From contig JAOWBW010000192.1 of NCBI GenBank assembly GCA_026119855.1, positions 1,426,001 to 1,490,000 on the forward strand: DNA of 64,000 bases, written 5' to 3'. Position 1 is the first letter of the stretch. Each line of letters starts with the position of its first letter. Source of the DNA: Campanula takesimana (Eukaryota > Streptophyta > Magnoliopsida > Asterales > Campanulaceae). The notes beneath the pieces are model-generated. The model was not told the origin of the DNA. It saw only the letters and a list, made by a program, of their open reading frames with translations, and made no database searches. Of this stretch, positions 22,177 through 35,080 are shown piece by piece. Made by a program: the position numbers and the translations under genes.

Positions 22177-25100
22177 TAAAAAGCCACGGATATTTACGCT
22201 CCATCTCCTCTCGAAGCTCCCAAGTCGATTCCTCAACATTGTGATTCCTCCAAAGAACTCTAACCAACGCAATGCTTTTGCTTCTCAACTTTTGGACTTT
22301 AGAATCAAGAATCCGAACCGGTCGTTCCTCGTAGGTCATATCAGGCTCTATATCCTCCGGCACCCTCGGTAACACGTGAGATGGATCATGAACATACTTC
22401 CGAAGCATAGAAACGTGAAAAACATTATGTAACCGGTCCAAAAAAGATGGTAACGCAAGCCGATATGCTAGAAGTCCCACTTTCCCCAAAATCTCAAGCG
22501 GTCCAACAAACCTCGGAGCCAATTTACCCTTCTTCCCGAACCTTCGGATACCAACCTTCAGAGACACCTTCAAGAACACAAAATCTCCGGTCTGAAAATT
22601 AAGATCACGTCTTCGGTGGTCGGCATAGCTCTTCTGTCGACTCTGGGCCGTCTTCAATCGATCCCGAATAATTTTAACCTTTTCCACCGAGTCCTAAACC
22701 ATGTTAATACCCCAAAGTTTTGCTTCCCCAACCTCGTCCCAACAAATAGGCGACCGACCTTTCCTCACATACAAAGCCTCATACGGTGCCATCTGAATAC
22801 TCGACTGATAACTATTATTGTAGGCGAACTCTGCAAGCGGTAGATGTGCATCCCACGAATCTGGAAAGTCAACTGTGCAAGCCCGTAACATATCCTCGAG
22901 AATCTGAATAGTTCTTTCAGACTGACCGTCAGTCTGAGGATGAAATGCGGTGCTAAACCTCAAATCGGTACCCAAAGCCTTCTGTAACGCTTGCCAAAAT
23001 CGGGATGTAAACCTGGGATCTCTGTCTGACACAATACTAACTGGAACACCATGCAATCTGATAACCTCATGAACATACAAATTCGCAAGTTTCTCCATCG
23101 AATAGGAAATATCAATGGGTAAGAAATGAGAAGATTTAGTCAACCTGTCCACAATCACCCAAACTGCATTGAACCTCCTTCGAGTCCTGGGTAGTCCGGT
23201 TACAAAATCCATCATAATGTGTTCCCACTTCCACTCGGGTATCTCAAGAGGCTGAAGTAGACCTGCGGGTTTCTGATGCTCTGCTTTAACTTGTTGACAG
23301 GTCAAACATTTCGACACATAATCTGCGATTTCCCTCTTCATGTTAATCCACCAAAATTGTTGTTTTAAATCCTGATACATCTTCGTACTCCCGGGATGAA
23401 TGGTATACCTGGATTTGTGACCCTCATCAAGAACTCATTGTTTAATCCCACCGATATTCGGCACACACAATCTGCCACGGTAAGTCAACACTCCCTCTGA
23501 GTCAAGCTGGAAGTCCACATACTGTCTATCCCGAGCATTATCCATAATCTTCCTCAACTCCGGATCATCCTTCTGAGTATCCTTTATTTGTTGAATTAGG
23601 GTCGGAGATACCCTAATACTCGCAAAAATCACCCCACGTCTCGATTCGCGAGGACACCAATCTCGAACATTCTCAAGCATTTTCCATTCACGAATCATCA
23701 TTGATGCCACATAAGACTTTCGACTAATCGCATCAGCTACTACATTTGCTTTGCCCGGATGGTACGAAATGGTGCAATCGTAATCTTTTAAAAGCTCCAT
23801 CCACCTACGCTGACGGTTATTCAATTCCTTTTGAGAGAAGAGGTACTTCAAACTCTTGTGATCGGTAAAAATCTCAAACTTCGCTCCATATAGGTAATGC
23901 TTCCACTTATGCAACGCAAAGACTATCGTAGCCAACTCCATATCATGAGTAGGGTAATTCTGTTCGCTAGGGGTCAACTTCCTCGAAGCATAAGCGATTA
24001 CTTTCCCATTCTGCATCAAAACACAACCCAAACCCTCTTTCGAAGCATCACTGTAAATTACTAAATCTTCATTTCCATTTGGTAACGCAAGAATAGGAGC
24101 CGTAGTTAATCTCTTCTTTAATTCATCAAAGCTACTTTGACATTTTCACTCCACACAAACGGTACATCCTTCCGGGTCAACTGAGTCATCGGAGTAGCAA
24201 TCCTCGAAAACCCTTCTATAAACCTTCTGTAATACCCGGCTAAACCCAGAAAACTTCTGATCTCGGTCACTGACTCGGGTCTCTTCCAATCCACTATGAC
24301 TTCTATCTTTGAAGGATCCACAGAAATCCCATCTTTTGAAATAACATGACCCAGAAATGAAACCTTCTCGAGCCAAAATTCGCATTTACTAAACTTCGCA
24401 AACAACTGCTCCCTCGCAAGAATGGATAAAACTGTCCTCAAGTGTTGCTCGTGCTCCTCTCGAGATTTAGAGTAGACGAGAATGTCGTCGATGAAGACCA
24501 CCACAAACGAATCAAGATAAGGATGGAAAACCCGGTTCATCAAATCCATAAACAGGGCAGGCGCGTTAGTCAACCCAAACGGCATAACCAAGAACTCGTA
24601 ATGACCATAACGAGTGCGAAAGGCAGTCTTCGGAATATCCTCCGATCGAATCTTCAACTGATGGTACCCACTCCTCAAATCAAGTTTAGAAAACACCACG
24701 GACCCTTGAAGCTGATCAAACAAATCATCAATATAAGGTAGAGGATACTTGTTCTTCACTGTAACCTGATTCAACTTTCGGTAATCGATACACAATCTCA
24801 AAGAACCATCTTTCTTCCGCACAAACAAAACCGGTGCTCCCCACGGGGAAACACTAGGGCGGATAAACCCTCGATCAAGCAATTCTTGCAACTGAACCTT
24901 TAGTTCCTTCAACTCTGCGGGAGCCAACCTATACGGTGCCTTTGAAATCAGAGCCATACCCGGCAAAAGGTCTATACAAAACTCTATTTCACGATCTGGA
25001 GGCATATTATATTCAGAAGAGAAAACATCGGGAAATTTTCTAACTACCCGAACACTCTCCAAACTAGGGGATTCTTTCCTAGTATCAAGCACACTAGCCA

Positions 25101-26643
25101 AGTACCCCTCACAACCACGGTGCAACAATCTCCTAGCCTTCAGATAAGAAATGATACTAATATTTCTACCCAAAGGCATAGCCTCAAAAACAAATTTAGG
25201 CATATTGGGAATAGAAAAAGTAACAACTTTCTTACGACAATCAACAGAAGCATGAAACTTGCTCAACCAATCCATACCCAAAATAACATCAAAATCTTGA
25301 ATCGGGAGGACTACCAAGTCCGCACACAAGACACGACCACATATAAGCACATCACAAGCACGAAATACTTTATCGGTCACCAAACATTCTCCTATAGGGG
25401 TCGACACCTCTAGCACATAAGGTAAAGACTCAAATGCAGCATTTAGCAAGGAAGCAAATTGCACAGATATGTAAGAATGCGATGATCCTGGATCTACTAA
25501 CGCACGAGCGCTCACATTAGACACATAAACAATACCTCCAATAACAGAAGGATCATCGGTAGCTTGTTGTTGATTCATGGAAAATACCCTTCCTTGGACC
25601 TTGGGCTTCCCCGTAGCATCCCTTTTCTGACCCTGTGGAGCCCCAGCTCCTACCCCAGTCGGTTGACCTCTGAATTTCGGGCAATCCTTCACAAAATGCC
25701 CCAACTGCCCACAGTTAATACATTTCCCCTGTTTCTTCCAACACCGGTCCTCCGAGTGTCCTCCCCTTTGGAAATATGAACAGAGTCTCCTATTTTGGTT
25801 CCCTTGGTTCCCGAAAGTAGTACCCGGGTTCCTTGGGATCGGTTGCCCTCGGGACTGAGATTGTCCCCCAAAATTACCTCGGTTATCTGAACGGGATTGT
25901 GGCTTGCTCTGCCCTCCTTGCTTGCTAGTATTAGTCACCTCGACCTTCTTCTTATGCTCCTCTATATCTTGCTCGATTAAGAATGCACGGTCTACCGCAT
26001 CCTGGAATGTCACAATCCTCTGGGCTATAAGCTGAGTACGGATGGATGTCTTCAAACCCCGGATGAATCTCATAGATTTCTGCTCTTCGGTCCTCACAAG
26101 ATAGTCACAATACCTGGCTAATTCTGTGAACTTAGCCGAGTACTGGGCTATAGACAACAAACCTTGCTCCAAGTTGAGAAGCTCGATCTCCTTTCGGTTT
26201 TGATCTACTACCGGAATGAAATGCTCTTTGAACTTCCGCACAAACAATTCCCATGCATACACTGTATGGGTATCATCCCAACTCGCTTTAACTCCTTTCC
26301 ACCAATGCTCGGCGGCCCCAACCAATTTATAAGCCGAAAACCGGACCCTATCCTCGTCCGTGCACCCAAACACATCATAAATTTTCTCCATAGACTCAAC
26401 CCATAGTTCGGCCTTCTTCACATCGGGATCACCATCGAACTCTGCCGGTTTCAGTTTCAAGAATTGCTCCAAACCATATCGGGGTAGTGGTGCTTGCTCT
26501 ACTCTCGGTCCTTGGTCATGAATTGCCTTCATGGCCGCCTCAAACATGCCTTGGAACATAGCACGGTTCTCTTCCCGAAGATCATTCTGATTCTGAGCCC
26601 CACTAGAACCTTCACCCGTTCTTCTTCTAGCCATTGTGAACAA
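22177..26643 (-). pseudogene. Element B gag-pol polyprotein
   Basis: The frame 26643-24118 holds a gag domain (about residues 50-190), zinc knuckles (first one CSYFQRGGHSEDRC with its second Cys changed to Phe, second one CINCGQLGHFVKDC intact), protease ALVDPGSSHSYIS, and a complete RT core (SKLDLRSGYHQLKI, MPFGLTNAPALF, VVVFIDDILVYSK). A one-base loss in an A run near 24148 shifts the frame into 24031-23435 (RNase H: GCVLMQNGKVIAYASRKL). An in-frame TGA (23435-23437) and TAG (22694-22696) then split integrase (MDFVTGLP, SDRDPRF, DGQSERTIQ) from the last segment, which ends in a chromodomain-like stretch (VLWRNHNVEESTWE). The final codons are cut by element C and resume at 12803, with a TAA at 12784-12786. 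Confidence 0.9.
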
Positions 26644-26739
26644 TTACCTACATAAAACATCAACCGTTACTCACTCCGAACACAACTACCCTCCTAGGTC
26701 ATACTAGTCCACCTAGACTTATACTTAGAGCTAAACCAG

Positions 26740-26751
26740 GCTCTGATACCA
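26740..26751 (-). other. Primer-binding site of element B
   Basis: The minus strand reads tggtatcagagc, two bases inside the 5' LTR at 26754. Confidence 0.9.
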
Positions 26752-26753
26752 AC

Positions 26754-28913
26754 TGTCGCGACCCCGACCCGCGGGCCCGGAGTACGCGAGCTGGACGTCG
26801 ACTTAAACAATAAACTCTAAAATAATGAAGATAAAAATTTCCTTTTATACTAAAAGATGATAACACAAAGTTTTGAAATCCAACTTGAACCACAAAATAT
26901 AAACTAGTGTGAGCTCCATAAGCTTACACCCAAAATAATAAAATATACAAATTCTAATGACGTCAAGTTTGGTACAACTATTCCCAAAAAGGTTACACAT
27001 TTATGTAATGTAAACCCACCAATAACAACTTGCCCAATAGCTCAACCCTCACGACGTCCTCCTCGTGATCAGCGAGTCTAATCCTTTCCTCCTGGGGGGG
27101 GGGGGGGTTAAGGAAAAACAAAGATAAAAGAAAAGGGGGTGAGATAAATCTCAATAAGTTACTAATGCAACTACATGACATGCTATGATGCAATAAGCAA
27201 TAAACAATAGTAAATATCACTTAGCACGTAGCATTTATCAGTTAACAGATAGCAGCGGAAATAAACAAGTAACAAAGGATATTAGCCAAGGTTTTCCAAC
27301 TGATAGAACCAAATAAAGGTCGCTGCGCAGCTTCAACAATCAACAATCAACATCTTCATAGTAGCATGAAAGCTTGAAGAGAAAACCCCCGGTACCAGAA
27401 CCAATAACAAAGTAACGTGCCACAAAGGGCGGGAGCCATGCCACAAAGTCATGCTCTAAAACGTCTAGCTAGAATACTCACAAAAGGAGCTAGCTCATCC
27501 CATTCAAGGCCAATCTGGATGGGGAAAGAAGGACCAATGGGCGATGCTATATTGGACTTGGCTTGTGCCATTATAGTATTATCCATTGCCTGACTCGATA
27601 CACAAATAACCAGCTGGACTTTCAAGTAAAGGCTAAGTAATAAAATACTAGCACGATAAACAACTAATGATTCCAAAGTAGGGAACCATTCCAAATAAAT
27701 CACCAAAACGGTGCATCACTCCAACAATACATCAAAAAGATGTTCCAACAAACCCAAACCATTTTTAATCGAATTCCATAACACAATCGATCACAAAGGG
27801 ATCATTCTCGAACACAAAAGTGTTCCACCATATTAACTTAAGTCAACTAGGGTGATACTTCGAGCCTAGATCGGGCTTGAACCTTAAAACAATTCAAAAA
27901 CAAAGATACTCAGAACAGCTGGCATGGGCGGTCGCCCACAGCCAGTCCGGGCGGTCGCCCAAAACCCAAACGCGAAGCCCAAACCAACTGACTTCATGGG
28001 CGGTCGCCCAACCCAAAAGTGGGCGGTCGCCCACTCACTAATACTCAGATTCTCCGGATCAACTGATTCGATGGGCGGTCGCCCGAACCACCCATGGGCG
28101 GTCACCCACACCCCCTGCTTGCCGGAAAATCGCAAGAACCAACTGGGTTCTTCCATTTTCTTACCCAAATCTCCACCATTGCAAGCCAAACTCAAAACTA
28201 ACATTACCAATACATAAACTAAAGTACCCACACCATTTGGAAGCTAAAAGAACTCCTAGAACATCATTTAGAAAACCTCAATCAAGGATGATTCAAATAC
28301 CAAATTTTCACAAAAAATGAACAAAATGAAAATCATTCCCAAATCCACCCAAGAAGCAATAAATAGCATGCATCTCATCAAGTAAACATGGAGTAGCATT
28401 TCTAGCATAAAATGGGGGAAAAGCAACTTACCCGGATTTCTCAAAGTTGACGGAATTTGAATATTCTAAGCTCCCTACGATCCTATCGACGATCCAAGCA
28501 CATTTCATAAAATGAGTACTAAGAAAAGATGAGAGGAAGGGGATGAAAATGAAGAGAGAAGAGAGAGAGAAATCTTACCTTTTTCTTTGGAGAGAGAGAG
28601 AGAAAGAGTTGCTGGGAATGGGAGTATGAGGTGAGGGAGAAAGAGAGTAGGAAGATGATTATTTGAACATTTACACTTAGACCCTTCCCCTACTACTACC
28701 CTTTACAAATAAACTCCACACTAACAATTAAGACTCAACACTTCTACACTAGCACAAATGGCCCAAATAAAATGCTAGGCATAATTTATTATAACACATA
28801 AAATGCACACATAAATTATTAATTAAATAATAATTTAAACAATTAAATAAGAAATAAATAAATAATTAAATATTTATTATTTGAAAATAGAGATGGGTTT
28901 TCGGGTCGTGACA
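26754..28913 (-). repeat. 5' LTR of element B
   Basis: 2160 bp in minus orientation from TGTCACGACCCG at 28913. Collinear with 10594-12749, with a G run of 14 near 27094-27107 against 9, a GGGCGGTCGCCC cluster at 27926-28107 (last copy changed to ggtcac), and the leader exon gatcgtcgataggatcg on the minus strand near 28475-28495. Confidence 0.92.
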
Positions 28914-28918
28914 GTTCG

Positions 28919-29620
28919 CCTCTTCTAATGAGTCATTATTAACTAAGTGTATGTCATTAGGTTGATTATTAGCTAATTTATAATTTAAAAGAGTGGCTAT
29001 GGAAGGATACTTAGAAAGGTCGAGGGCTTCATTCATGGCAAAAGGGAATATAGCGTTTATAGTCTTCGGACGTGAGGTCGTCAGACTTAGAGGAAGACTC
29101 GAATTCAAAGCTAAAAACACTAGACTCGGGGGAGGGGAATTTCGAGGAAGTGACGGGAGGTGCTGCGGCAGGAGCGGCAGGAGAATGAGCAAGCCCCAAT
29201 GTCCCCACCATGAACTCAGGAGTAGCTATGGGACCTCCGAGCGTGCACCAATTCTTCAGTTTTTCCTCCATAGGTACCACCAATGTCCTCGGATCAACGT
29301 ATTTCTCTGATTCATCCCCAATAACAGCTACCATGTCGTTGTCGAGCCCCAGATAACCAAGATGTTGAAGCAGATATTGGCCGTCCCACGTCTCAGTCAA
29401 ACCCGGAGTCTCTATGGCTTCCGCTGTCGGCTTGTCGAGGGTTGCGGCTTCTAGATGATCAGCCAAGTCACTTGCGACTTCGGTGGCATACTCGTACTTA
29501 GTGGTTTTGATTCTGCCCGTATCCTCATCGTATTCTATATAAGTCACTATCAAGTTAGACCGGCCGAATTCTACGTCTCTGAAGATCTCGAACCCTTTCT
29601 GTTACTTGCCGGTGTGATCA
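28919..29620 (-). pseudogene. Tat linker between G-patch segment and RT
   Basis: The minus frame from 29553 reads TYIEYDEDTGRIKTTKYEY and an acidic, low-complexity segment, then by another frame to VNNDSLEEAN at the gttcg duplication. It continues at 10549 with TDTLNDEYIKEISEQ once element B is removed. An in-frame TAA near 29604 separates it from GFEIFRDVEFG. This spacer precedes RT in Tat polyproteins. No enzyme domain is seen. Confidence 0.65.
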
Positions 29621-29638
29621 AACCATTGTTCTACAAAT

Positions 29639-30154
29639 TCAAAACACGTCCTCGCCTTCCTTAACGAAGTAACTGTTAAGAGAAAGGCGGTATGGCCGCA
29701 TTTCAGGCTTCTTGTATGGCAATTTCACTTTCTTGAGGAATTCTATCCTTTTCTGTTCCGCTCTGTCTTCGGGAGTGAGAGTGTATCCAAGACCAAACAG
29801 TCCTCTGTGATCAACTTCTTCAACTAAATCTGTGGGACCTTGCAAGTTTTTACCTAGCCCCAGTCCTGGTATGAAACCCATGTTCCGCAATATTTTGACA
29901 ACGGGTACCACCTTGTCTGATGTCTTTGTGAGGTCAATTGCGCAGATTTGTGCCTGAGCGACTACTTCAAAGCCGTTAAATAGTCTAGTCTCCTCCCCAT
30001 GCTGTATTTGTAAAACGGGAATTCCCTTAGTGTCCGTCCCTTGGGCAGTTACTAGATCACTGTAGACAACCGTCACCTCTTTCCAGACTGAAACTTCACA
30101 ATTAATGCAAGGAAGAAGGGATCGCGCCTGACTGATGTCGCCACGGCCATCCAA
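29639..30154 (-). pseudogene. Tat G-patch-like segment
   Basis: The minus frame contains VVKILRNMGFIPGLGLGKNL and later GLFGLGYTLTPEDRAEQKR, resembling the glycine-rich G-patch found downstream of protease in Tat/Ogre polyproteins. G-patch domains bind RNA or RNA helicases; the role in the element is not settled. The frame is offset from the protease frame around 30110-30150, showing a frameshift. Confidence 0.65.
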
Positions 30155-30608
30155 GGAGGAGTGAGAAGGTTACGGGAATGTCTATGACGTGGAATTCGGT
30201 GGGTATGATTTTGGTTCCAATCGTGATGGGCAGGGTGGCAACGCCTATAACCGCGCGACAGGTCGAGTCATAAGCTTTGATTGTTTGCTTAGACGGGCTC
30301 AAATCAACACCATGGACACCGACTACATCCATCATCCTTGACGGCAATATGTTAATAGCAGAACCATTATCAACGAATACACGAGGAATCTTTTTGCCAT
30401 CCACCTCTACAGTAATATACAGGGGTTCATTATGATCAACTCTGAAGATTGGCTTGTCTAACTCCGAGAAAGTGATGATATTCCCATAGTGGATATTCCT
30501 AATCATGTGTGTGACATTCTCTGGGGTAGTGTTGGATGGGACCATAGTAGCGGCGAGGTTCTTCTCAAGCATGAGGCGATGGGTAGAGAAGAGGTGAGTA
30601 GAGACCAA
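30102..30608 (-). pseudogene. Tat aspartic protease
   Basis: The minus frame contains PEYITVEVDGKK-type strand sequence (seen as PLYITVEVDGKKIPRVF), then the active-site region FVDNGSAINILPS and the later VTFSLLLGWPW. The D-N-G-S form of the active site is usual for Tat elements, where other retroelements have D-T/S-G. The protease would cut the Gag-Pol precursor. It overlaps the end of the gag frame with a frameshift near 30590. Confidence 0.75.
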
Positions 30609-32925
30609 AGTGAGATGTGCGCTTCGGTTTGCTTGAGTTGGGTAAGGATGGGGTCTTCCTTTTCGAGGTCGGCTTGCTCGGGCTCTTTCCCAAAGATCTT
30701 CTTGGCACCTTTCGCATCAGATTGGTATTCTTGGGCGGATCTCGTGAGTAGGCAAACTTCCGCTCGTAGCTCATCTAAAGAGAGTGGCGCCTCATGTTGA
30801 GAGGGTGGAATTTCGATCTTCTCGGCCTCCTCCAGGATTTCATCCCAAGACAAAGGTTGATTGGGTTTGGAACCTTCCTTGTTTAAAGACTCAATTTCAC
30901 TAGCTAATTCCTCTAAAGGCAATAAGTAGCAAGAAGTTCCTTTATCATTAATCATTGAAGTACAATTTGTCTCATCACAGTCCGCCACAACAGGCTTGGT
31001 CAGATCAGTGATTTCGCTAATCTCTACCATGAGTACATCACTAGCTACGGAACCTCTAGGGTCTTCAATAATGCCCGCATGAATGAGTTCTTGCACGGCT
31101 TTCTTGAGGGTAAAGCACTCCTCGGTAGTATGACTGGTACATCTGTGGTAGTGGCAGAACTTTGACAGATCGTAGCCTAGTTGTGGGAGATGTCCTTCCA
31201 ACGGTTCGAGGATTTTCATCTTCACAAGCACTTCAAACACACTAGCTATTGTCACCTTGGCTTTGGCGAAGGAATCCATGAGCTCTAGAATGCAGATTTC
31301 ACTTGTTTGCACCATGTTAACACCACCATTGTTGGGAAGAGGATTATTGACCACATTGGGACCCTTCGGCTTCTCAATCTTCTTATCATTGATCAACCCT
31401 TGCACTACACGTTTCAATTGGATGCAACCATCGGTCGTGTGCCCTATACACTTGTGGTACTTGCAGAACTTGGAGGCATCCATGTCGGCCCTTTGGTTGG
31501 TGGGTTGATAATTCTCTAGCGGCTTGATGAGACCTCTTTTGACTAGCACATCAAAGACTTTCCCCATAGGCATGCCAAAATCATCAAAATTCTCTCTCTC
31601 TCTTTGCGGCGGAGCCCCATTTTGTGACTTGTGACAGCTTGAACATCAAACGGTATTTCATTTTGGACCATGTTGACTTGTCTGACGGTTTCTTTCCCAC
31701 ACTTAGGAGGCGTGGGGTTTGAGGGAGCCTTGTAGCGGAAGGAGTTGTTGTTGGTTTTGGTGTTGTCTTTCGGCGGCGCAGTTCCGGTGATCCCAGTTTC
31801 GTACCTCACTCTGGCGTCAACCATTTCCCACAAATCGGGGAAGTAACCATTACTTATAGCCGCTTTCATCTTAGGAAGCAAACACTTGTAGAAAATCTGT
31901 TTCTGTTCCTTCGCCTTAGGTGGGTATTGGACTTCACACAGTCAATGGTTCCACCTCTTGTAAAAGTCATAAATAGCCTCGCCGGGATTCTGCATGGTGT
32001 TCTCAAGATCGGTTCGGTTGACATGCCAATCCAAGTTAGCTTGATACTTCTCACAGAAGATGGCACTGATTTGATCCCAAGTTTGCCTCTCACTTGGTTC
32101 TAGCCCCAAGAACCAACGAAGAGCTATACCATCCAAAGTGCTATGGAACACACGGGCCATTTGCTCGTTGGTGTAGTCACGAGCCCTCATAGCCAACACA
32201 TAACTGCCCAGATGGGTTTTAAGACAAGAATCACCATGAAACATCGCCAATTTAGGCATCTTGAAATCCTTGGGGAGAGCCCTACTTGGCTAGGGTTGAT
32301 AGTCTTGGTAATCGGTGCGGTTTGCTTATCCACGATCTCAATCAACTTGCGCATTTGCTCTTGCATAGCCATGACCACGGGATATTTGAGATGTCGGGGA
32401 CGGATTCTAGCAGAGTAGCGGGAGGAGTCATTGAGGCGGTGGCAGCGCCATCCCAATACTAAGAGGCAACGAGGGTGCATGCAACTTGCTAGCGGAGAGG
32501 TAGCCACCAAGCAGTTCAGGGGAAGGCTCATAGACACCTTTGTTCTTGCTCATGGTAGTGGACCCCTTTTGGGCATAGAGAGAAGGAGGCGGGACACTTC
32601 TATAACTCGGCAAGTGGAAGGTAAGGGCACCGGTGTTGACGGGGTAGTTGGTATTGACCTCTTCATCCTCGATATGAATAAAGTTTTCACCATCGGGTAT
32701 CACGTCGGATCATTTCTTTTGGATGTGGCTCCTCAACTGTTGGTTGTGATCCTCTAAAGTCTTGTTACTCTCCTCGAGGTCCTTGATCTTTGCTTCGAAA
32801 CTGGCGAGGAAGTTTTGAAGGCTCGGGGGAATGCCATTGAGAGCGGCTTCATTGTTGAGCTCGGCGGTGGTAGTAGTAGGAGCGGCGAAGGCTGCAGAGA
32901 CTGAAGATGAGGCGGGAGTTGCCAT
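30503..32925 (-). pseudogene. Tat gag, broken into several frames
   Basis: It starts at 32925 (MATPASSSVSAAFAAP) with a coiled-coil-like EAKIKDLEESNKTLEDHNQQ and an early stop. The gag core is at 32259-31942 (FHSTLDGIALRWFLGLEP, TWDQISAIFCEKYQANLDW). Two Tat-type Cys/His boxes then occur in the frame 31573-30503: CKYHKCIGHTTDGC and CHYHRCTSHTTEEC. At least four frame changes occur (near 32710, 32430, 31940, 31560). Gag would form the virus-like particle. Confidence 0.78.
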
Positions 32926-34103
32926 TGCTGATGTTGAGACTGAGAACGGGGACGGATTAGAAGCTTCATGTTATAGTCGACCACCCGAACGGACCTAAAC
33001 TTGCTTTGCTGAAAGGTTGAAGGGAGATGGCTTTTAGGATGGGAAAGGCTCATGCAAAGTATATTTTAATTTACAAAAACATACATTATTTACATCCTAC
33101 TTGGTTGGAAGGGGTACCCCTATTTCGCAACTAACTAGAAGACTAAGATTAGTGGACGCCATCACTACGTCTATAGACCCCTCGTTTTTCACCTGCATTG
33201 CACATCCCAAACGGACAATTTGGGCGAGGGTCTTATAGGGCAAACGGCTTCCACCAACCAATGGATCCTACGACTAACCCGTCCTTACAGGCATTTAACG
33301 TGATGTCTATGTTACATCCTACACAAGTTAACGATGGGCAGAGATCTTGACAACAAACACTCATCTTACCATGGCACGTCCCTTATAGGGAAATCAATTT
33401 TTTTGTGCACTTTCTCTCAAAAGATCTCGACTCATCATTGACTTGGGGATGACTCGACACAGACAACATGTTACTTGTCTAGTAAGAAAAAGCTAGCCAA
33501 ACCAACCTGTCAAAACTTTGGAGTGTCCTAACCTCTAGTGTAGGTTAACACGGGTAGGATAAAGGTTCCCACCGCTCGCGGAGCATACACGGTGAGTGGA
33601 GTGAACGAGTGACTCAAAAAAAGGGCGGCAGTAGCGCCACTAATTCCCGCACCTCGTGCATTCCGGGGGTAATAAGGGACATGTTCAATGCTGACACGGA
33701 CTAGTGGTAGTGTGTGGCAAGAAACTAATTCTTTTTTTAAGGAGAAAAAAAGAGAAGTTTTAATGTTTTGCATGATGCAATGCAATGCAAGAGAGAGAGA
33801 GAAGAGGGAAAGGATAAGAATGTACAAGGGAACATATCAGAGTCTCGTTTGACTTTAGTACTATGGCGAAAGTACAAAAAAAAAACACATGTATTGAAAA
33901 GATACAAGGCACACATATTAACATGGTAAACATACAAGGTGCACGTGCAAACATGGCATAGTGTGAGGTGCATGTGAAAACATGGCGAAGTGTGAGGTGC
34001 ATGTGTAAACATGGCAAAGTGTGAGGTGTATGTGTGAACATGGCAAACATCATGATGTAAACGAAAGTTAAACCCACTAAGATTGAAAAAGTTTTCAAAG
34101 CAG
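32926..34103 (-). other. Leader between primer site and gag of the minus Tat element
   Basis: About 1.2 kb without a credible frame on the sense strand; long leaders are usual in Tat elements. It includes a 29-bp tandem repeat (33921-34060). Two overlapping open frames over that repeat (Thr/His/Cys-rich) are products of the repetition. Confidence 0.65.
33921..34060. repeat. 29-bp tandem repeat, about five units
   Basis: The motif acatggcaaagtgtgaggtg recurs at about 33921 (divergent), 33951, 33980, 34009 and 34038, a near-constant 29-bp period, with the last copy truncated. Confidence 0.8.
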
Positions 34104-34121
34104 TCCCTAGCAGAGTCGCCA
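34104..34121 (-). other. Tat-type primer-binding site (minus element)
   Basis: The minus strand reads tggcgactctgctaggga, one base inside the LTR at 34123. The same site type (tggcaactccgctgggga) follows the LTR of the plus Tat element, supporting both boundaries. Which tRNA is used (Arg in Ogre) is not provable here. Confidence 0.8.
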
Positions 34122-34390
34122 CTGTGAATACCCCTTTCAGATGAAGCGACGCATGGGAAGTATCTTGCAATTATTTCTACTATCAAAGGGAATATTCATA
34201 ACAACATTAAAAATATGAGAGTCGCCACGCCGTTTTAATTATAGCCAAAACATTGAAAAAAGCATGTTAATGGGTTCAGGGGTCAAATTACGACAAGAGA
34301 AGAATATTGAACGTTATCACTCCTATCGCCCGAATGATCGGTCTTTCTATCATTATGTGCAATGTGTTTGAGACCAGATCCGAAGATTGC

Positions 34391-34429
34391 CTACGTTCCT
34401 CTCAATGTGAGAAGCTCAGGTCAGCGTAG
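34391..34429 (-). other. Conserved Tat hairpin, copy 1
   Basis: The minus strand forms an outer stem CTACG/CGTAG (34429 and 34391) and an inner stem CTTCTCA/TGAGAGG-like around a CAT loop. Two relatives occur at 39662-39698 and 42456-42490 with different inner stems but the same fold. Confidence 0.6.
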
Positions 34430-34679
34430 TTCGAGAAGAATTTAGAATAGGCAGAAGAATCGGGATCATGCATAATGAGGGGGATTTTACCTAAATATTA
34501 GGGTTTAGAAGTAGTTCCTAGATCATGTTCGGGTTGATGAACCCTAGATCATCATCGGCTATGAAATAACATGTAAACATGAAGATCGCAACCCTAAATA
34601 TGGCATAAATAAGGTTTTAATCTATGAATACGAAGAACATGTGAAGAACATATTATGAATATATGAATAATATGAAGAA

Positions 34680-34880
34680 CATATGAATAAACATGCTAAG
34701 AACATGAATATTATGAAGAACACATGAATAAACATATTAAGAACATGAATATTATGAACAACACATGAATAAACATATTAAGAACATGAATATTATGAAG
34801 AACACATGAATAAACGTATTAAGAACATGAATATTATGAAGAACACATGAATAAACATATTAAGAACATGAATATTATGG
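34680..34880. repeat. 41-bp tandem repeat in the Tat LTR
   Basis: The unit aagaacatgaatattatg recurs at 34698, 34739, 34780, 34821 and 34862, exactly 41 bp apart, with few substitutions. More degenerate copies precede it. It lies downstream of the TATA box on the sense strand, so it is probably transcribed. Confidence 0.9.
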
Positions 34881-35080
34881 ATCTAAACAAAGAACATGGC
34901 AAGAATATGAAGAAAAAATCAGAAAACTTACCTATGTTGGCAAGAAATAAATCTTGATCTTCTTGGGATTCTTGAGGATGTTCTTGGATGCTTGAAATGA
35001 TTAATTAGAGAGGAAATCCGTCACTTAGGGAGCTTGAGATTCATCAAAATTCCGACCTTTAACCAAGAGGATGGAATGGA

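Larger units (their letters stand above)
10550..28913 (-). mobile_element. Element B: chromodomain Ty3/gypsy element (chromovirus), interrupted by element C
   Basis: Minus-strand element with LTRs of about 2.16 kb (5' LTR 26754-28913, 3' LTR 10594-12749), initiator-Met primer site, gag-pol and polypurine tract. The target duplication gttcg is at 10545-10549 and 28914-28918. Between the left gttcg and the 3' LTR there is an unexpected 44-bp inverted copy of the LTR's own 5' end (10550-10593). Excluding element C the element is about 9 kb. A chromodomain-like end on pol and long LTRs suggest the Tekay/Del group. One frameshift and two stops in pol make it inactive. Confidence 0.88.

Noticed and set aside
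33760..34186. Overlapping 136- and 149-codon minus frames rich in Thr, His and Cys
   Set aside because: They span the 29-bp tandem repeat, primer site and LTR start, so they are not coding.
34680..34880. 41-bp repeats considered as a CRISPR array
   Set aside because: No variable spacers; simple tandem repeat in an LTR.
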